From positions 28,835,698 through 28,899,697 of the forward strand of contig NW_023998414.1 in assembly GCF_014805625.2 (NCBI RefSeq): 64,000 bases of DNA, written 5' to 3'. The position numbers were made by a program, and so were the translations under genes. The notes under the pieces were generated by a model. That model made no database searches. It was not told where the DNA came from and saw only the letters and a program-made list of their open reading frames with translations. The first letter of the stretch is position 1, and each line of letters begins with the position of its first letter. This stretch comes from Glossina fuscipes (lineage: Eukaryota > Arthropoda > Insecta > Diptera > Glossinidae). Positions 13,111 to 25,134 of the stretch are shown one piece after another.

Positions 13111-13239
13111 AAAAATATTTTACAAATCTTTTAATCTAATAAAGATTCCATGACAGATAAGTATTAAATCGAATAAGTAATGTAAGTAGTGTATGAGATA
13201 AACTGAAGTAAAGCGACCAAGAGACATTAAAGTTTATAA

Positions 13240-13740
13240 CTTCGATTTTCGCAGTGGCGCGGCTAGACAAATGGATAGACGACTAAACGGATCGGATGCT
13301 TAGATGCATTCCAAATTTGAAACTGGGCAAGAATTTATATACTTTATGAGGTACATTTTGATACCCTATAATATTGGGTAGGCGTCGTCAATTTCTTCCA
13401 TTTTTGTAGAGGTGCTACAGATATTTTCAGTTTACGTGGTGCTGTGGGCGTGTCCCTTGACCGATTTGGCCCATTACCAATACCAACCTGCGTGCAAGCA
13501 CTTCCAATGTTTCCAACATATTCGAAGTCGACAGTTGCATTTTTACGGCCAGGAGAACAGACATTACACAGACAACAGGTGGACAGACGGACATACTTAA
13601 CTCAATTTAAAATTTAATGCTGATCAAGAATATATATATATATATGTATGTGGTCGCCGATGCTTTTTTCTGGACGTTGCAAACGTTCTTACAAAATGAG
13701 TATACCCCTCATCCTTCGGTGATGAGTATAGTAAAACTAT
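13240..13740 (+). repeat. Two further tandem copies of the dispersed repeat
   Basis: 13255-13350 carries a degraded core (AGACGACTAAACGGAT) and GGGCAAGAATTTATATACTT. 13540-13740 carries GACAACAGGTGGACAGACGG, TGATCAAGAATATATATATA, GACGTTGCAAACGTTC and CCTTCGGTGATGAGTATA. With 12880-13110 this makes three neighbouring copies. Confidence 0.6.
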
Positions 13741-14459
13741 TTTCAATTGCTTTTGTATTCGGTTGTAATTAACATTGACCATCTTTCCAAATGTAAACAT
13801 CAACTAAGGTGAATTTTTTGCTTTAAAGTCGTACTTTATATTGGAAAGGTGAACAGAGAGCAAGTAGCACAACAACTTTATATTCAACACAATGATTTTA
13901 TTTATTCACTTTACCTTTTCTCTTTATAGCTGTCGACGAAAAAACTCACTATAAATAACTATAATCGTGTGTTGTTCGTCCATTCTTTATATTTAATTTT
14001 ATATACCCTTCTGTTTTTCTTTGCTCTAATTGCAATGAAGAATTCCTAGCAAGCGCAATATTTCGTTTTATTTATGCATTCCATCCATACTTTAGTTATA
14101 TATCGTATACTTTTTTATATATCATACTTTAAATACTGTTATACTCGTTTTTTCTTCTCTTCCTTTTTTTTTTTTTTTTCTTTTGGTTGAAAAATCTACT
14201 ACAAAATATATAATGCATTGGTTGCTTATATTATTTTTTATAGTTATATGTGTACAACTATAAACGAGAAATAAAGCATTTATGTGCACTCTGTTTGATT
14301 GCATTTATCGGAAACACAAACCTAAAGCAGTTTAAACTATAAACTAACAAATACAGGGTATACTATCTAAAGTAATTTCTTTTTATCTATTTTGTGGTTG
14401 CGAAAGTAAATATCAATAAAATACATTCATGATTGAGATTTGCATCGATTTTCTATACC

Positions 14460-14940
14460 TTACAGTACTTATGGTAAAGGGTATGTTAAGTTCGTGCGAA
14501 TGTACGTAACACCTGAAACGTGGAAGGCAGATAGACCTACGTATTACTGAAACAATGGAGTCAAGATCACTTTTTGCATCGATTTAATCTTGTCTATCTG
14601 TCTGTCTGTCTGTCCGACTCGCTGTATTGTTTTCTTAGGTTCCACCTAGAGTTCGGAATTTTTGAGAGATTTTGATGAAATTTGGTATACCGGCATTTTG
14701 TGGCCCAAGGACAAATGCTACTGAAAATGGCCCTACTTTCAAAAATCGTTATATGGAAAAAAAATTGCAGTTCTCAAAATTTCTCGGCAAAAGTCGCTGA
14801 ATACCAACACTTCGATATTCGAAATTGATATGAAAAATTTGGTTCGGCTGGGGCAGTTTTTTAAAAGCCCCCTCGCATAACCAGTCGTACGAAAACGGAA
14901 TCTTCATATGCCAAGCAGGTATAATTTTTAATCATAGACT
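14460..14940 (+). repeat. Dispersed repeat copy, TCTGTCTGTCTGTCTGTCCG core
   Basis: A start-like GTGCGAATGTACGTAACACC (14494) is followed by the core at 14596-14617, then TTTGATGAAATTTGGTATAC, GGCCCAAGGACAAATGCTAC and a low-GC end. The 25139-25460 and 49030-49510 copies share these landmarks. Confidence 0.6.
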
Positions 14941-16076
14941 AATGTTCTTTATAGATTGTTATGTGCGTAGCACGTTATGTCTTCAGCCAGTTTGGAATTG
15001 ATTGTAGATGAATTTCGTCCATTTTCTAAACTTTTCCAAATTCCAGGATTGTGTCTCAACTTCTACGATCGTGAATGCTCCGATAACACATGATGTTGCA
15101 CATGATTCCATCGAGTAAATATCTTACGTTGATTAGAAATATATGTAAATAATAGGGTGACTTAAGACACTATAGTCCTTCACCCCGAAACGTCTTAATC
15201 TCTAAGCTAACAAATCGAATAACATAATTTCTAATGTTAAGATGCTGCCTGCCCCGAGCACCGCTAACCCTAGATATGCTAACGAAACAAATGTATATAA
15301 ATAATGTTATTAAAAATTTCGGTACTTTTGGTCAAAAAAAACGCGTACTTAAGACTATAGTGCGAATTTTTGCACATATGTACCTTTATCGACCAAACTG
15401 GATCAATTTAAACCATCCTACAGCCACAGCAATGGAGCTGGGGAACTTAAAGTTGATAGAAGCATTCCGCAGTCGTATAAGACCCTAGAGCCAAAAAACC
15501 CACATGTGACCTCACCTCCTACCCATTTACTAACATGTGCAGTAATAATAGCAAACTTTTAATTCCAATTTATTTGCAATTCCTTTGTAATTGGGTCAAG
15601 AAGGGGCTATCATGCATTCGGCTACACATCTTAGTATTAGATCAGATGAAGATATATATATTGATTTACAGGTATTTTCAAAGGTCTTCGCCTATAAGCA
15701 GTTTTTTGGAGCTCAATTAGTTGAGACGCATCAAACTGACCCACGTAGCAGTAGCATAGGGTAATAGTTCTAGTATTAGGACGTATACCGATAAGGCTTG
15801 CGCAATGCACGTGGCTGCGGCAAAGTTTTTCTCTCATTAACATTTAAAAAAAACCGTTTTATATAGAAAATTATTAGATTTTTTACCCATATGATGGGAA
15901 ACCACTGCCATTGACAAAATTGTAGCAAGAAAACAAAAACATGCCTTGATTATGATCGAGGCGCCTGCATTTTTATAATAAAAATTCCCTCTATTTTTTG
16001 AACACAGTCCTATAATAGTTTAAAAAATTTCTTAGTCAACCGACAGATGATTGCATTTAAATAAACTTAACGGAAA

Positions 16077-16113
<37 letters not shown>

Positions 16114-19058
16114 GTGTGCGTTTATTACTTTTACTATTTACTTTACTATTTACTTACACGTTTCTTATTTCATTTGTCTTATTTATGCGTATAGAAGTTT
16201 TCACGAGCACGAAATAAATGATATTTTTTTTCCTTGACGATCATGTTAATCATCCTCGCCTGGATCAATGACAACAAATTCTTACGAAGAAAATGCAAAT
16301 CCATCAAAAATATTTAAGGTTGGGCTTTAACAAAATTTTGTGTTTCTTTCTTTAAAGTCATGTTAAACGATATTTTCAGCATAATTATTATTATCTATTA
16401 TTGTCTACTCCGCCCATGCTATCTTGTGCTGGCTGGCGACCATGTATATGCCGCATAACACAAATGTGTTATCTCTTCACGTTCATGAATATTTCATCAA
16501 AATTTTACTCCAAAATCTAAGAAAAACGTAAAATAATGAATAATTTACTCAATCATTCCCTTCCATTTCTCTGTCTCACTTTCTTACTCGCTCTCTCTTT
16601 CTTTCTCCTTCTTTGTTTCTTTTTCACTAAATTTAATTTTATTCTTTCAAAATGAAAAAGCCGTTGTAATCCGCTTCCCACCTTAACTTATCAAAAAGAT
16701 TTTTTTTTAAATTTTCTTTTTTCATAGAAAAAATTTTTAGTTATTTTTTTCTTCAACTTTCTTTAAATAGATCGAAAATTATGTGTGTAGAGCGTCTCGT
16801 GCTTGTAATTATGCTCTGACTTTAACTATCTTTTCAAAGCCAATTTTTCTATGAATAAAAACTGAGTTTTTTTTTTTTGCCCATTATACGGAGATATTCA
16901 AGGCTTGTCATTCCGCCTGTAACATGCACACACGCAAATTGTCAAAATATATACTTTTTTATAACGTCTGTCCATCCGTCCAAAACTTCTTGTAACTTGT
17001 TATCATAGGAAACTGGTGCTCCGATCACCTTTTCGTTTATGATTATACACACACACAGACACAGCTTTAAAATGATCTTGATAAGTGTGCAACCACGCCC
17101 ATAACATCAAAAAAAAAAAAAAAAAAAAAAAATTAAAAAAATTTGATTTGCAAGAGAAAATGAAAAAATGAAAACAAAAATTGCAAAATTTGTTAACTAA
17201 TGACTTGCTATCTATGCCAGATGATCAAGTCAATCAAATGAAAAAAGAATTTACAAAATTTTACAAAATTGATCCGCCCACAGTAATTTTTTACATTTTT
17301 ACTAGTTTGGCAAATTACCTTGAAATGCCGGAGGTATACAAAATTCGTCTTAAGGCGAACATAAATATTTTCGTTTCGTTTTGTTTTGTTTTTCTTTTAT
17401 TTATTTATTTTTTTTTTTTTTTTCATTTTAGAGCGTTTTTAAATTAAGGCTATCATCTATCACCGGCATAGCTCTAAATATTTGAAACACAATTAGAGAG
17501 ATATGTTGTTGTTCGTAGTGGAGTGTGTTGCTGCGAGTAAACTTTATTAGAAAATTATCTACACACAATGCGTGTGAATGTGAATTATATGAATTAAAAG
17601 TCTAGGAAAAATCACAAGTCTTTCCACATGTTGTTGTAAAAATCAAAAGAAAAATGATGTGAAAATTGCTGCCATTCACTTATTCGCTCTTTCATTTATT
17701 GTTATCATTATTGAAAAAGTCTCAAGTCAAAGGAGATTAAAACCATAAGTACCTAAAAGATCATGGAATACTTGCATTAATTTACTAATCATTATTTCTC
17801 GCTTTATCATCATGCCGTTCCCATCGAGCTCAGAAAGCCAAAGCCATTTTCAAAATTTTGACGGGAGGCCATTATTTCAAGAAATTGATTCGAAGATATT
17901 GATTGCATCAGAGTCATTCTTTCAAGAATAATAATTTCTTTTTTCACCAACCACCCCACCCCCCCACCCCCGCACCACCTACTGAGGGCGGCATCTACTA
18001 TTTGCTTAGTTTTTCTCTTAACTTTCTTAACATCAGCATCGGTCGTCTTTTCTGACTTTAATTTTTCTTCTCTGCTCATAATTGGTTGTCTTCAGCGTGT
18101 GCTTTTTCGCTTCAATAAGATCAAGTAAATCATCAATAGTCTTGTTGTGTTGTCGATCAAGGGCGACTAAAGTATTCTCGGTAGATGAGAGTGTTCGGAG
18201 CGTGTTGCTTTGATTTTTGTAAAAATTGTTTAAGGATCGGAAAGAAGGTCTTCATGTCTGAAAGTGAATCCTGTTAACCAAGCATTCCAAGCAATTGACT
18301 TCATGTTCGGTTATATTAAACTTTATATGCTCGATGTTTGTCATGGATTGTATAGCATTTTTAATGAATGTAATAAAACACTTTTCTTCTTACAGTCATA
18401 ATTTTCTCTTTTATTTTTACTCTTTTAAATACCTTAGTATTAGCTTCGTAATCTGCCTAAATAAGTTTTCTTTCATCCCAAAAATAACTTTGCTTTTTTC
18501 AACTTGTTCTCGTGGCTATCCCTGTTAAGTGCTTTTTCTACAAATTTTTTTTATTAACTAAAGTCGTTTTCTAGTTATATGTCTATAGTCAAACCCATTT
18601 TGCATATGTAATCGGCGAACGTATTACGTATTAAGCACATGGGGCAAGCTTAGCTAATCATTGCATTTCACCAAAACATTGTACAATTTTCAGTTAGATA
18701 TGAACGAAAGGGCGACCTCGTCCTTTCATGCTTAAATCAAATAATTAAAAATATATACTCAATAAGTCTACGGTCGACGAACTATGTCATCGCCAAAAAA
18801 ACATCTGAAACTTGTCAACTATTTGGCAGAATACCATGAATTTCCGACATATATTAGATAGAAAGATAAAGTTCGTACTAGTCAGATATATGGCCATATG
18901 GTTATGTCAACAGTGATGCGATATAATTGTGGGTTAGACAGGATACTTATTGAGTGATATGTTATATGATGGCTCCGATGCATATATTTAGATATTTAAT
19001 CAACGCACGACAAATCTAACATGTTGATTATGCAAAAGATTTACTTACTAATAATAAT

Positions 19059-19195
19059 AAAAAAAAAAAAAAAAAAATTAATTATATTAAGTTTTGTACC
19101 GTCTCTCGACAATACTATTTCACGATAATCGTGAATTAGCATTGTCGAGAGACGGTACAAAACTTAATATAATTAATTTTTTTTTTTTTTTTTTT
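19059..19195. repeat. Perfect inverted repeat, 55-bp arms, 27-bp loop
   Basis: Arm 19059-19113 (19 A, then TTAATTATATTAAG and on to TCTCGACAAT) is the exact reverse complement of 19141-19195, including equal 19-base A and T runs. The loop 19114-19140 itself contains TTCACGAT-A-ATCGTGAA. Transcribed, it would form a long uninterrupted hairpin. Equal homopolymer lengths suggest recent origin, or a fold-back artefact of sequencing or assembly. Confidence 0.9.
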
Positions 19196-19239
19196 CATCA
19201 TATCGGACGGAACATCTCTAATTTCCGTCTGATATGATG
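19196..19239. repeat. Second hairpin abutting the first, 17-bp arms
   Basis: CATCATATCGGACGGAA (19196-19212) pairs with TTCCGTCTGATATGATG (19223-19239), with one G-T wobble and a 10-base loop. It begins at the base immediately after the first inverted repeat ends, so the two probably belong to one element. Confidence 0.85.
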
Positions 19240-19559
19240 AAGACAGTCAATGATTCACAAATACGTAATGTGTCTTCTTCAAATTGGCGATGCAACAATG
19301 ATTTTAAGTGTTTTACTTGCTGGGCCAAAACATAATTAGTTCCTAAACTTAAATGAGAGCAAAGTTAAATTTTCGGCTTAGTTAAGAAAGCGAGACACAA
19401 ACTTAGCATACGAATAAATCGATTGTTTGAGAGAAGATGACACTATTTCGACGTGAATGACATTTCAATTTTAAAAGCATCTTTTCTTACTATTTATGCA
19501 TATATGTGAATAAATCGCTTCATATATTAATCCTATTGAGATGTGCTTGTAAGATGCTT

Positions 19560-19569
19560 NNNNNNNNNN
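19560..19569. other. Assembly gap (10 N)
   Basis: Ten N characters. The length is likely a placeholder, so true spacing here is unknown. The gap lies about 320 bp from the perfect inverted repeat, a structure that often breaks assemblies. Confidence 0.99.
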
Positions 19570-20234
19570 AACTAACTTTAGCATTTAGAGCACAAACTCT
19601 CTGACTCGATCGATTGGCAATTTGCGTAATATTCGCATGAGAGAAAGAATTCGCATGCGAGATAATCATCTATGTAACATATTGCGAACTTTTTGATTCT
19701 TCTTTGATTCGATCTACGAACGTCTACGATGCATATGAGAAGATGCCGATGAATAGCAGATCGACTTAATTCAAACCGTGTTGGCCGGTAAACAATTATG
19801 TGAACGTAGTGTGTAACGCAATTGGTTATGATAATCAAATACAAAAACAAAAAAGATAATATTATTATAAATCATGTAAACTAAAGAAATCAACAGCAAT
19901 TTGTATTTTTTCTGTAATCATTAATAACGATTTCAACGGTACGATATAGAAATAAATAAATAGGATAATAAAACTGCAGCAGCATAAACCAGTAAAACTT
20001 GAACACAAGAGCCTACATATATATATATATATATATAGCATTGCAATTGACATTTGGCAAATTTTGATGAAATCTGTGTGATTTTATTACGAATTTTTAT
20101 TTTGTTGCTTGATTTCGTTTGATCGGAGGCCAACTTGAGCTAAGCAATACGTTAAAGTTTTTATTTCGATTATTGAGTAACACAAATACGAATAAGCTTT
20201 GTTCCCAAAAAAAAAAAAAAAAAAAAAAAAAAAA

Positions 20235-20470
20235 CACACGAGCGAAGTAGGCTCATGCGTACCACACTGACGGCCAGAAAGAAGAAGATGTTAAGAAAGG
20301 AAATGATAAAGGGAGGTAATCGCACCCTAGTGGGCCTGCGTTCACTCTCTCACTCACGATAGCCACGACCAAAGTAAAGTCTACCGTACTACGATTTGAA
20401 CTCCCGAATGCGGGACTTGTTGGTTGCGGTTGCTACTACTCGGCTACTCGGCTGCGCTTGCGAACATCTG
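20235..20470 (-). mobile_element. tRNA-derived SINE-like sequence, minus strand
   Basis: On the minus strand, GCCGAGTAGCCGAGTAGTAG resembles an A-box and CATTCGGGAGTTCAAATCGT a B-box, as in the head of the SINE at 24597. A body of about 120 bp of higher GC follows, unlike that of the other two copies. The end abuts a long run that is A on the plus strand (20207-20234), that is T on the SINE strand, which is unusual for a SINE tail and could be a polymerase III terminator-like run. It may be a distinct family sharing a tRNA head. Confidence 0.62.
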
Positions 20471-20879
20471 CTACCCATCCTAATCCATAGAAGACGTTTA
20501 CACATTCGAAGCTTCGCTTAAAACCAAGAAAATCTCGAAGAAACTCAGACAAACAAAAGCTTTACTAAAATTTAGTTTCCTTCGTTTACTAGTTCACCTC
20601 AAGCTCAAATCCACCTGCACAGTTGAAATTACCTCCATGCTCAGGCTCGATATTTTTTCAATTACCAAGTAATTCTTACATAGAAGACATAATTTATTCG
20701 AAATATTGGATATCGGTACCCATGCATTCTTGCACACTTGTTTGACAACTTGTAGCGCCCAGCGTAAAAAAACTTTCGTTCTTGTGAGGTAAGAGAGTCA
20801 TCTACCTATTTCCGTATATTTTCGAAAGATATGAAACGCTGCTCAGCAAGTGCGTGTCCTATGAATGCAAAAATGTGGT

Positions 20880-21320
20880 AATCGGAAGCACTCAAGTTTG
20901 CTGTTTGCAGTTTAAGAGATACGCCCATCCCGGCCGAATTTTTCTTATCAACTCAGGACGCCTATGTACTGTGTCCGAGCGATGCTCGATGGTCGAGAAT
21001 TATTTGAAAATTGCATACGTTTTTCGTATACCTATAAGCCGTTATATGGGGAATAGTCAAGAACATGCAATCCATCTTCAATAGAGAGTTAGCCTTTAAA
21101 TCAAAACGTGTCGGTGTACCGAAGTACGTTCCAATATCTTCAAAATCATACGAGCTACAGTTTGAAAACAAAAACGCTTGGACAGACATCGGACAAGCAG
21201 ACAGACAAGCATGCTTAAGTCGATTCAAAGAATGATATCCGAAGCGATTGATCTAAAAAAAAATATCGATCTATCGTAAGTCCTTCGAAGTTTTGCATAC
21301 AGGTTCGCATAAATTATATC
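20880..21320 (+). repeat. Dispersed repeat copy next to the minus-strand mariner
   Basis: It carries GTTATATGGGGAATAGTCAA, GGTGTACCGAAGTACGTTCC, AGACATCGGACAAGCAGACA and GTAAGTCCTTCGAAG. The terminal GCACAAGTTGTG (21329) runs straight into the presumed mariner end at 21339. The open frames at 20854 and 20962 are shadows of the repeat. Confidence 0.55.
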
Positions 21321-21338
21321 TAGCCCGCAGCACAAGTT

Positions 21339-21845
21339 GTGTCGGACATAAATACGCGCTTGAAGTTTAATAGATTGATGCATAATTATCAGACGCTTTC
21401 AAACGATATTATCACACGTTCGGCTTTATTGCAGTCGCTGTGTTCGTAGATGACCCATCAAGCCAGTTTCCATACTTTTCCGAGGTTTCTGCGGCGACGA
21501 ACGATAGTTGCATGGTCGAAATTGAAGTTGTCGGCCAGCCTTCGAGTTGTCAAGCTTTCGTTCCCTTCCACTGCTTGGCAAAAATCGCCAGATTTGAAGC
21601 GGAGCAACCATTCCCTGCATCAATTTTCGCTGATTGTCCCCTCACCGAGAAGTTTGTTGAGATCGCTAAATCCCTGCCCTGCTTTCCATCCTTTCTCAAA
21701 ATGATAGAGCATAATATGACGAATATGAGTATAACTGCCGACACGCCTTTTCACAACCTAAAATTAGAAGGATAATTTCATTCATAAATTTACAAAATAT
21801 TGTAAATTTGTGCTGAAATATAGCGTGTCAAAGAAATGCCCGACG
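21339..21845 (-). mobile_element. Decayed mariner element, N-terminal transposase fragment on the minus strand
   Basis: Reading 21775 down to 21430 gives RHVMLYHFEKGWKAGQGF, DLNKLLGEGTIS, CREWLLRFKSGD, then NESLTTRRLADNFNFDH, ATIVRRRRNLGKVWKLA and a stop. This is the mariner DNA-binding half with the paired helix-turn-helix region. About 20 residues between SGD and NESLTTR appear deleted, with frame disturbed there. The catalytic half is gone. The outer sequences GTCGGACAT (21341) and, on the other strand, GTCGGGCAT (ending 21844) resemble degraded terminal inverted repeats, so these limits are approximate. The lineage differs from the two other mariners here. The plus-strand open frame at 21440 is a shadow. 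Confidence 0.82.
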
Positions 21846-22080
21846 ACGCCTGAAGAACACACTAACGCAATATATTGAGCTGTGTTCGTGTATTATTTTG
21901 TCTAGATTATAATTTTGATAGCTTTTCGGAGTCGAGTAGGTTAAGAACTATTAGTTAAGAGTACCGTGAAACATCAGAAAGTCGCGCAGGCGCTTATATA
22001 TGTATGTATGTATGTGTGTGTGCGTCTTGATTGCTTTGCTCCAAAAAAAAAAAAAAAAGAAAAGGTACTTCCCATATAAA

Positions 22081-22140
22081 TAAAGTGGGGATTGACCTGC
22101 AGGCGCATGCTCTACCAACTATATCAGCTAATTGCCTATG
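22081..22140 (-). mobile_element. tRNA-like relic, minus strand
   Basis: The minus strand reads TAGCTGATATAGTTGGTAGA then GCATGCGCCTGCAGGTCAAT. This is a tRNA D-arm (usually TAGCTCAGTTGGTAGAGC) with a small insertion, joined to a remnant of the T-arm. The anticodon loop is mostly missing, so it is a tRNA pseudogene or SINE head fragment. Confidence 0.5.
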
Positions 22141-22552
22141 GCGCGTAGACACATGTACCGATAAAGAGACTAAAAATTTTATTTAAATGCAATACAAATG
22201 TATACAAATTTGATTTGGCGATCCGTTCAGTTAAATTCTTTAATATAGAACTTACTCCCCAATGCATGATATATGACAAGAAAATGGCGATTGCGGACAG
22301 AAGCAATGGAATAATTGCATCACATTGCAATTGCAGGATGACAGATAAAGAAATGCTATAAGAAAATATTGCTCCATCTCGTAGGTATTATGTTGAGGGC
22401 ATATTTTGAATCATATTCGCCTTACTATGGGTCTACATATGTTATCAATTGATTTCGCTTACGCGCAGTGTGTGGGGGGGGGACTTTAAGAAATAAATAT
22501 ATTGCTCAGCTAAATGGATGAAAAAAAGAATGTAAGCTCACGTTTGATGGCT

Positions 22553-22578
22553 AGGGCGAGGGCGAGGGCGAGGGCGAG
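22553..22578 (+). repeat. (GAGGGC)n hexamer repeat
   Basis: Four near-perfect GAGGGC units in otherwise AT-rich sequence. The minus-strand frame encodes alternating Leu-Ala and is not a gene. Confidence 0.8.
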
Positions 22579-24596
22579 AGAGGGAAAACAAGTATTGACA
22601 AATCGAGACATATAAAGTTTTCCTTCCTTTTCTATATTAAATTTAATTTTTTTGTAATTTTTAAAATAATTCTTTTGTTCAAGCGCTGAGTTATGACTAA
22701 AAACAAAAAAAAATAAAAAAAAAAACATATTTTTCTATTTTCGCTCTCAATTCTGTTTGCCTTATTTTTGTTGTTTTTGGTTTTCATGAGTTCTGATGGT
22801 CAATTTTTGGTTTCAAACACGAACATGCAGAAAATCAACAACAACAACAACAACAACAACAAATAATAATAATAATAATAATAATAATACAAAACAAACA
22901 AACAAAACAAAACCAAAAAAAAAAAAGAGCAGCAATTTATTTTACGCTTCACAGATTCCTTTATATGATTCTGTAGTCACTAGTTTTTTTTAGCACCAAT
23001 TTTACATGTATTTCTAGTATAACCTGCTGCCTGCTGCCTGCTGCCTGCTGCTTGCTGCTTGCCGCTCAATGCATTAGAATACATTTTAGAGGTTTCCTTC
23101 CTTTGTGTAATTTTTCATCAAGTGTCTGTATAGTCTTTTTTTTTTCGGAATATTTAATCATTTTACAACAACAAATACTCATCATTACTTTCGTGCTTAA
23201 AGCACATAAAATACGTTACGTTTCTCCCCTCTTCATTTTTTTTTTTTTTTTTTTTTTTTTAAGAAAAAAGGTTGATTTTATAATTTACATGAAATCGTGT
23301 TGAAATGAGAGCAAAATACGGCAAAATAAGAGAACAACCGTCTAAAAAAGCAAGTGAGACTTAAAGCAGGCAGCGGGCGGGCAGCAAAGGAATGAATTGA
23401 AAAAATGTTTGTTTCTTTTCATTGAAATTTAATATCATAGGCAGAATCTAACAAGTATTGAGCCGAATAAAACAGATATGGCTATGGCTTTTTATGAATA
23501 AAAATGATATATATATATATTTGAGTGTAGAACAGATTTTCGAAAATTTCCAATATTTTTTTTATGTCCATCTGAAGGTGATTTCATCATAACATTTGAA
23601 ATGTAAAAGCTTGGCTTGGCTCGGTCAAGTAAGTCGACTCCAAACTTCGACTGTGAAAACGTGATGATTGATTCTTTATTTCTTGGATGGAATTTACGAA
23701 TTCAAATCTCGCAATAAATCGCGTTATATATGTAGCGCTCAATACAATAAGCTACGAGATGGAAAAAATAGAAATTTGCCTGAGTCATATAGGTAGGATA
23801 AATAGGTGGCATGTCATTATTATTGATATGATCCGTTATGACATTGTTCCTCCGTAATGCCGCTTGATGAGCTGAAAACCATCAGACAAAAGCCAACGAT
23901 TTGAAATAAACATCTCTGTCGTCTCTTCTGGACGCAGGTTAAGGCTCACTCTAAGGATCACATTTTGGATAGATTGCACTCGATTGCTTCCGGCCTTTGG
24001 TTCATTGTATTTACAAGCGAATATTTGTGATATTATCGGTGTGCGTGTGTGTGTATGTGTGTGTATGTGTATAACAGAAATATCCAAAGAAAAAGAAGAA
24101 GAAAAGTGAATAAGTGAAATTTGAAATTATCTACCCGTACAAAGTAAAGTTTAATAAGTTGATTATATAATTGTTTATTAAATTGTCAAGTTCTTCTTCT
24201 TCTTCTTCTTCTCTTAATAGCTTGATAACTTGATATTTATAACTTCAATATATTTATGGTACTTTTCTGTTCTCCTTATTCATTATATGTTTCTCTTCTC
24301 ATATTTCCAAAGACCTTCGCTCTAGGATGAGATTTTGGATGAGTGTTATGATCGTAGATTTTGCAGAACTTGTCTGGTTTCTTGAATGTGAATCCTTCTT
24401 TTGTGATTCCTTTCCCCTATCTGAAATTGTATTTTAGTCGAACAGTCACTGAAAATCACATTTTCAAAGTACATAATTTACTTAGGTCCTAGTAATTCCT
24501 AGCACCAACAGGTGAAAGCATCGAAAATAATTATTTCATTCTATTTTTCAATATTTTTTTCAACATTTTCAAATTTCTAAGATCAAGTGATCCGCC

Positions 24597-24777
24597 TGAG
24601 TGGCCGAGTAGGCAACAGTCTCGACTAGCAACTTAGTGATCGTAGATTCAAATCTCAAGTGCCGTAGAGTTTTTAATAAACGCCGATGGCCTTAGATGCT
24701 AGTGCTTTAAGACTTTCAGTCTTGGAATTTTTTCTCTGGCTAAAATAATAATAATAATAATAATAACAAGATCAAGT
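24597..24777 (+). mobile_element. tRNA-derived SINE
   Basis: The head GAGTGGCCGAGTAGGCAACA carries an A-box-like sequence, and GTAGATTCAAATCTC carries a B-box, spaced as in a Ser/Leu-type tRNA. A tRNA-unrelated body follows: CAAGTGCCGTAGAGTTT, then CGCCGATGGCCTTAGATGCT, then CTTTCAGTCTTGG. The tail is (AAT)n at 24747-24767. The body matches the copy at 1223-1345, which supports a mobile family rather than a tRNA gene. The anticodon arm does not fold as a working tRNA. Confidence 0.8.
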
Positions 24778-25134
24778 GTACTTTCTTTGTCCATCAATTT
24801 CGTCACATATGTGTGCGTTCACTGACATGACATTTTGCGTTATGACTTTTGATGTTGTTCAATATTAAAATGGCTCTTAGTCTTAATCATTAAATTCTTA
24901 TTGTTGCCAATTGTCTACATTCCAGTTAACCAACTAAAATGAAATTTCAAAATTAAATGGAACTGAAATGTAGGCTATCGGCAGCAATAATGGCTTAATG
25001 GTTTTAGTGTGTGTTTGTGAAAGTAAAATGAAAAAAAAAAAAAAAAATACCAACCAATTAGCAAGTTATGAATGCCTGAAAATTTCGACTGTAATCATAA
25101 ATAAAAATCTCGTAGTTTTATTATAGCTAACACC

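Larger units (their letters stand above)
11900..20206. other. Non-coding with repeats
   Basis: Apart from repeat copies and the two hairpins, it contains (GT)n at 16077-16105, a C-rich patch (17951-17980), A runs at 17109-17132 and a core-like fragment with CACGCCCATAACATC near 17095. The 88-codon frame at 17181 has no recognised similarity. Confidence 0.6.
21850..24590. other. Non-coding, microsatellite-rich
   Basis: It holds (GAGGGC)n at 22553-22578, (CAA)n and (AAT)n at 22836-22888, a CTGCCTG-type tandem at 23024-23062, a T run at 23237-23261, (GT)n at 24043-24068 and (CTT)n at 24191-24213. No gene is recognised. Confidence 0.65.

Noticed and set aside
21440..21775. 111-codon plus-strand open frame
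   Set aside because: It is antisense to a clear mariner transposase fragment on the minus strand.
22081..22140. Functional tRNA gene on the minus strand
   Set aside because: Only the D-arm is convincing. The anticodon arm is missing and the T-arm is degraded.
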